In this document: in pieces, positions 63,149 through 64,000 of the stretch
Layout of the letters: each line of letters begins with the position of its first letter
How positions within the stretch are numbered: position 1 is the stretch's first letter
Assembly: GCA_943787175.1 (NCBI GenBank)
Contig: CALSLK010000032.1
Span: forward strand, 1-64,000
Origin: an uncultured Alphaproteobacteria bacterium
GTDB taxonomy: Bacteria; Pseudomonadota; Alphaproteobacteria; SP197
Reading direction: 5' to 3'
Length of the DNA: 64,000 nt
The notes under the pieces: model-generated
The model's input: only the letters and a program-made list of their open reading frames with translations
What the model was told of the DNA's origin: nothing
Database searches by the model: none
Translations under genes and position numbers: made by a program

Positions 63149-64000
63149 TCAGACAGCGCCAGCCTGGCGGCGCTCCTTCAGGATGGCAAAATCCCGGTCG
63201 GCGTGATGCGACGAACGGGTCAACGGGCTGGCGCTCACCATCAGGAAACCCTTTGCATAGGCGATGGTTTCAAGCTCCTGGAACTCTTCAGGCGTCCAGA
63301 AACGATCAATGGTGTGGTGCTGGGGCGTCGGCTGGAGATACTGCCCGACGGTAAGAAAATCGACTCCGGCTTCGCGCATGTCGTCCATGACCTGAAGAAT
63401 CTCGTCCCTGGTTTCGCCCAGTCCGACCATCAGGCCCGACTTGGTAAAGATCGTGGGGTCGACCTGTTTGACGGTCCACAACAGATTGAGCGAACCGAAG
63501 TAGCGCGAACCCGGTCTTACGCTGTGATAGAGCCGTGGCACGGTTTCCAGATTGTGGTTAAAGACATCAGGACGTGCGCGGGCAACCCGTTCGGTCGAGC
63601 CTTTCTTGCGCAGGAAGTCCGGCGTGAGGATCTCGATTGTTGTGCCAGGCGTGGCCTCGCGCAGACGCTCGATGCATTCAATAAAATGGCCGGCGCCGCC
63701 ATCATCGAGATCATCACGATCGACGGATGTCACGACCACGTGGCGCAGATCGAGGTCCTTAACGGTCTCGGCGAGACGCCGTGGTTCATCGGCATCAACT
63801 GCGCGCGGCTTGCCCGTGGCAACGTTGCAGAAGGTGCAACCACGCGTGCAGATATCGCCAAGGATCATCACAGTGACATGGCGCTCTGCCCAGCACTCAC
63901 CGATGTTGGGACAGGCTGCTTCCTGACAGACCGTGTTGAGACCCGATTCCTTGATCAGCTTGTTGGTCTTGGAGAATTCCGGTGACCCCGGTGCCTTGAC
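63149..64000 (-). CDS. lipA: lipoyl synthase, 5' end beyond the window
   Basis: The minus-strand frame is open to the window end, so 284 codons of about 310-320 are present. The auxiliary [4Fe-4S] cluster ligands are in [13 protein letters not shown], and the radical-SAM ligands are in [13 protein letters not shown]. The enzyme inserts two sulfurs into protein-bound octanoyl groups. [20 protein letters not shown] and [14 protein letters not shown] complete the family signature. The start codon is outside. Confidence 0.95.
   Translation of the reverse strand, partial: VKAPGSPEFSKTNKLIKESGLNTVCQEAACPNIGECWAERHVTVMILGDICTRGCTFCNVATGKPRAVDADEPRRLAETVKDLDLRHVVVTSVDRDDLDDGGAGHFIECIERLREATPGTTIEILTPDFLRKKGSTERVARARPDVFNHNLETVPRLYHSVRPGSRYFGSLNLLWTVKQVDPTIFTKSGLMVGLGETRDEILQVMDDMREAGVDFLTVGQYLQPTPQHHTIDRFWTPEEFQELETIAYAKGFLMVSASPLTRSSHHADRDFAILKERRQAGAV

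Noticed and set aside
62615..63985. 456-residue open frame antisense to lipA, coq10-like and DUF1989 genes
   Set aside because: It spans three real minus-strand genes and their gaps, which is not plausible for a coding gene.
1..64000. CRISPR arrays, tRNA and rRNA genes
   Set aside because: No repeat-spacer pattern, no cloverleaf with a convincing acceptor stem and T-loop, and no rRNA-like conserved stretches were seen. A covariance-model search would be the decisive test.

Overview
The window is chromosomal DNA of a GC-rich alphaproteobacterium, probably Rhodospirillales-like. The main evidence is the minus-strand core block lipA - coq10-like, then dusB-ntrB-ntrC-ntrY-ntrX-trkA-dat-hfq-hflX, together with a fused ispDF followed by pgpA and a CinA-type amidase, and tmk-holB-metG-tatD-MBL hydrolase. 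These arrangements are characteristic of that group. I saw no tRNA, rRNA or CRISPR array.

Layout. 1-6.65 kb: the decayed end of a SEL1-repeat gene, an IS3-family element with visible inverted repeats, then an acyl-CoA catabolic set (SDR, NDP-forming acyl-CoA synthetase, acyl-CoA dehydrogenase, divergent TetR). Every gene of that set is cut by several frameshifts. 6.6-21.9 kb: a catabolic locus with a D-hydantoinase, a D-N-carbamoylase and a hydantoin racemase. With them are a fold-III PLP decarboxylase, a creatininase-family amidohydrolase, an FAD monooxygenase, a Rieske oxygenase, a PLP dehydratase, GlpD, a FecR-domain protein and two tandem HSL-type esterases. It ends at a 14-bp hairpin. 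21.9-23.2 kb: an orphan ParA with a ribbon-helix-helix partner. 23.6-31.9 kb: cell-wall genes (lytic transglycosylase, RlpA, D-Ala-D-Ala carboxypeptidase) and the tmk-holB-metG-tatD-MBL operon. 31.9-45.9 kb: mixed accessory genes (2OG oxygenase, GFA proteins, broken VOC and GST genes, a second IS3-family element, phosphatase, RidA, pentapeptide-repeat protein, GST, amidohydrolase, PhzF-like protein, MazG, PhyH dioxygenase, LysR remnant). 45.9-57.2 kb: hflX-hfq-dat-trkA and the ntrXYCB-dusB block. 57.3-64 kb: CcsA/YpjD-like protein, ispDF-pgpA-cinA, a LysR/SDR divergent pair, DUF1989, coq10-like and the 3' part of lipA.

How the genes fit together. Hydantoinase, racemase and D-carbamoylase form a complete hydantoin-to-D-amino-acid route. 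The neighbouring fold-III decarboxylase (a family that acts on a D-centre in the DapDC case) and the distant D-amino-acid aminotransferase could be outlets for the D-amino acid; that part is inference. The nitrogen regulators NtrBC/NtrYX share the window but no direct regulatory link can be shown.

Quality caution. Single-base indels are scattered through otherwise well-conserved genes (hydantoinase, carbamoylase, ntrY, a membrane protein at a T8 run). They cluster densely at 1.6-6.6, 33.7-35.2 and 54.8-56.2 kb. Because the last cluster hits ntrB/ntrC, which are normally intact, part of this damage is probably assembly or sequencing error rather than gene decay. Disrupted genes are given below with their reconstructed extents.
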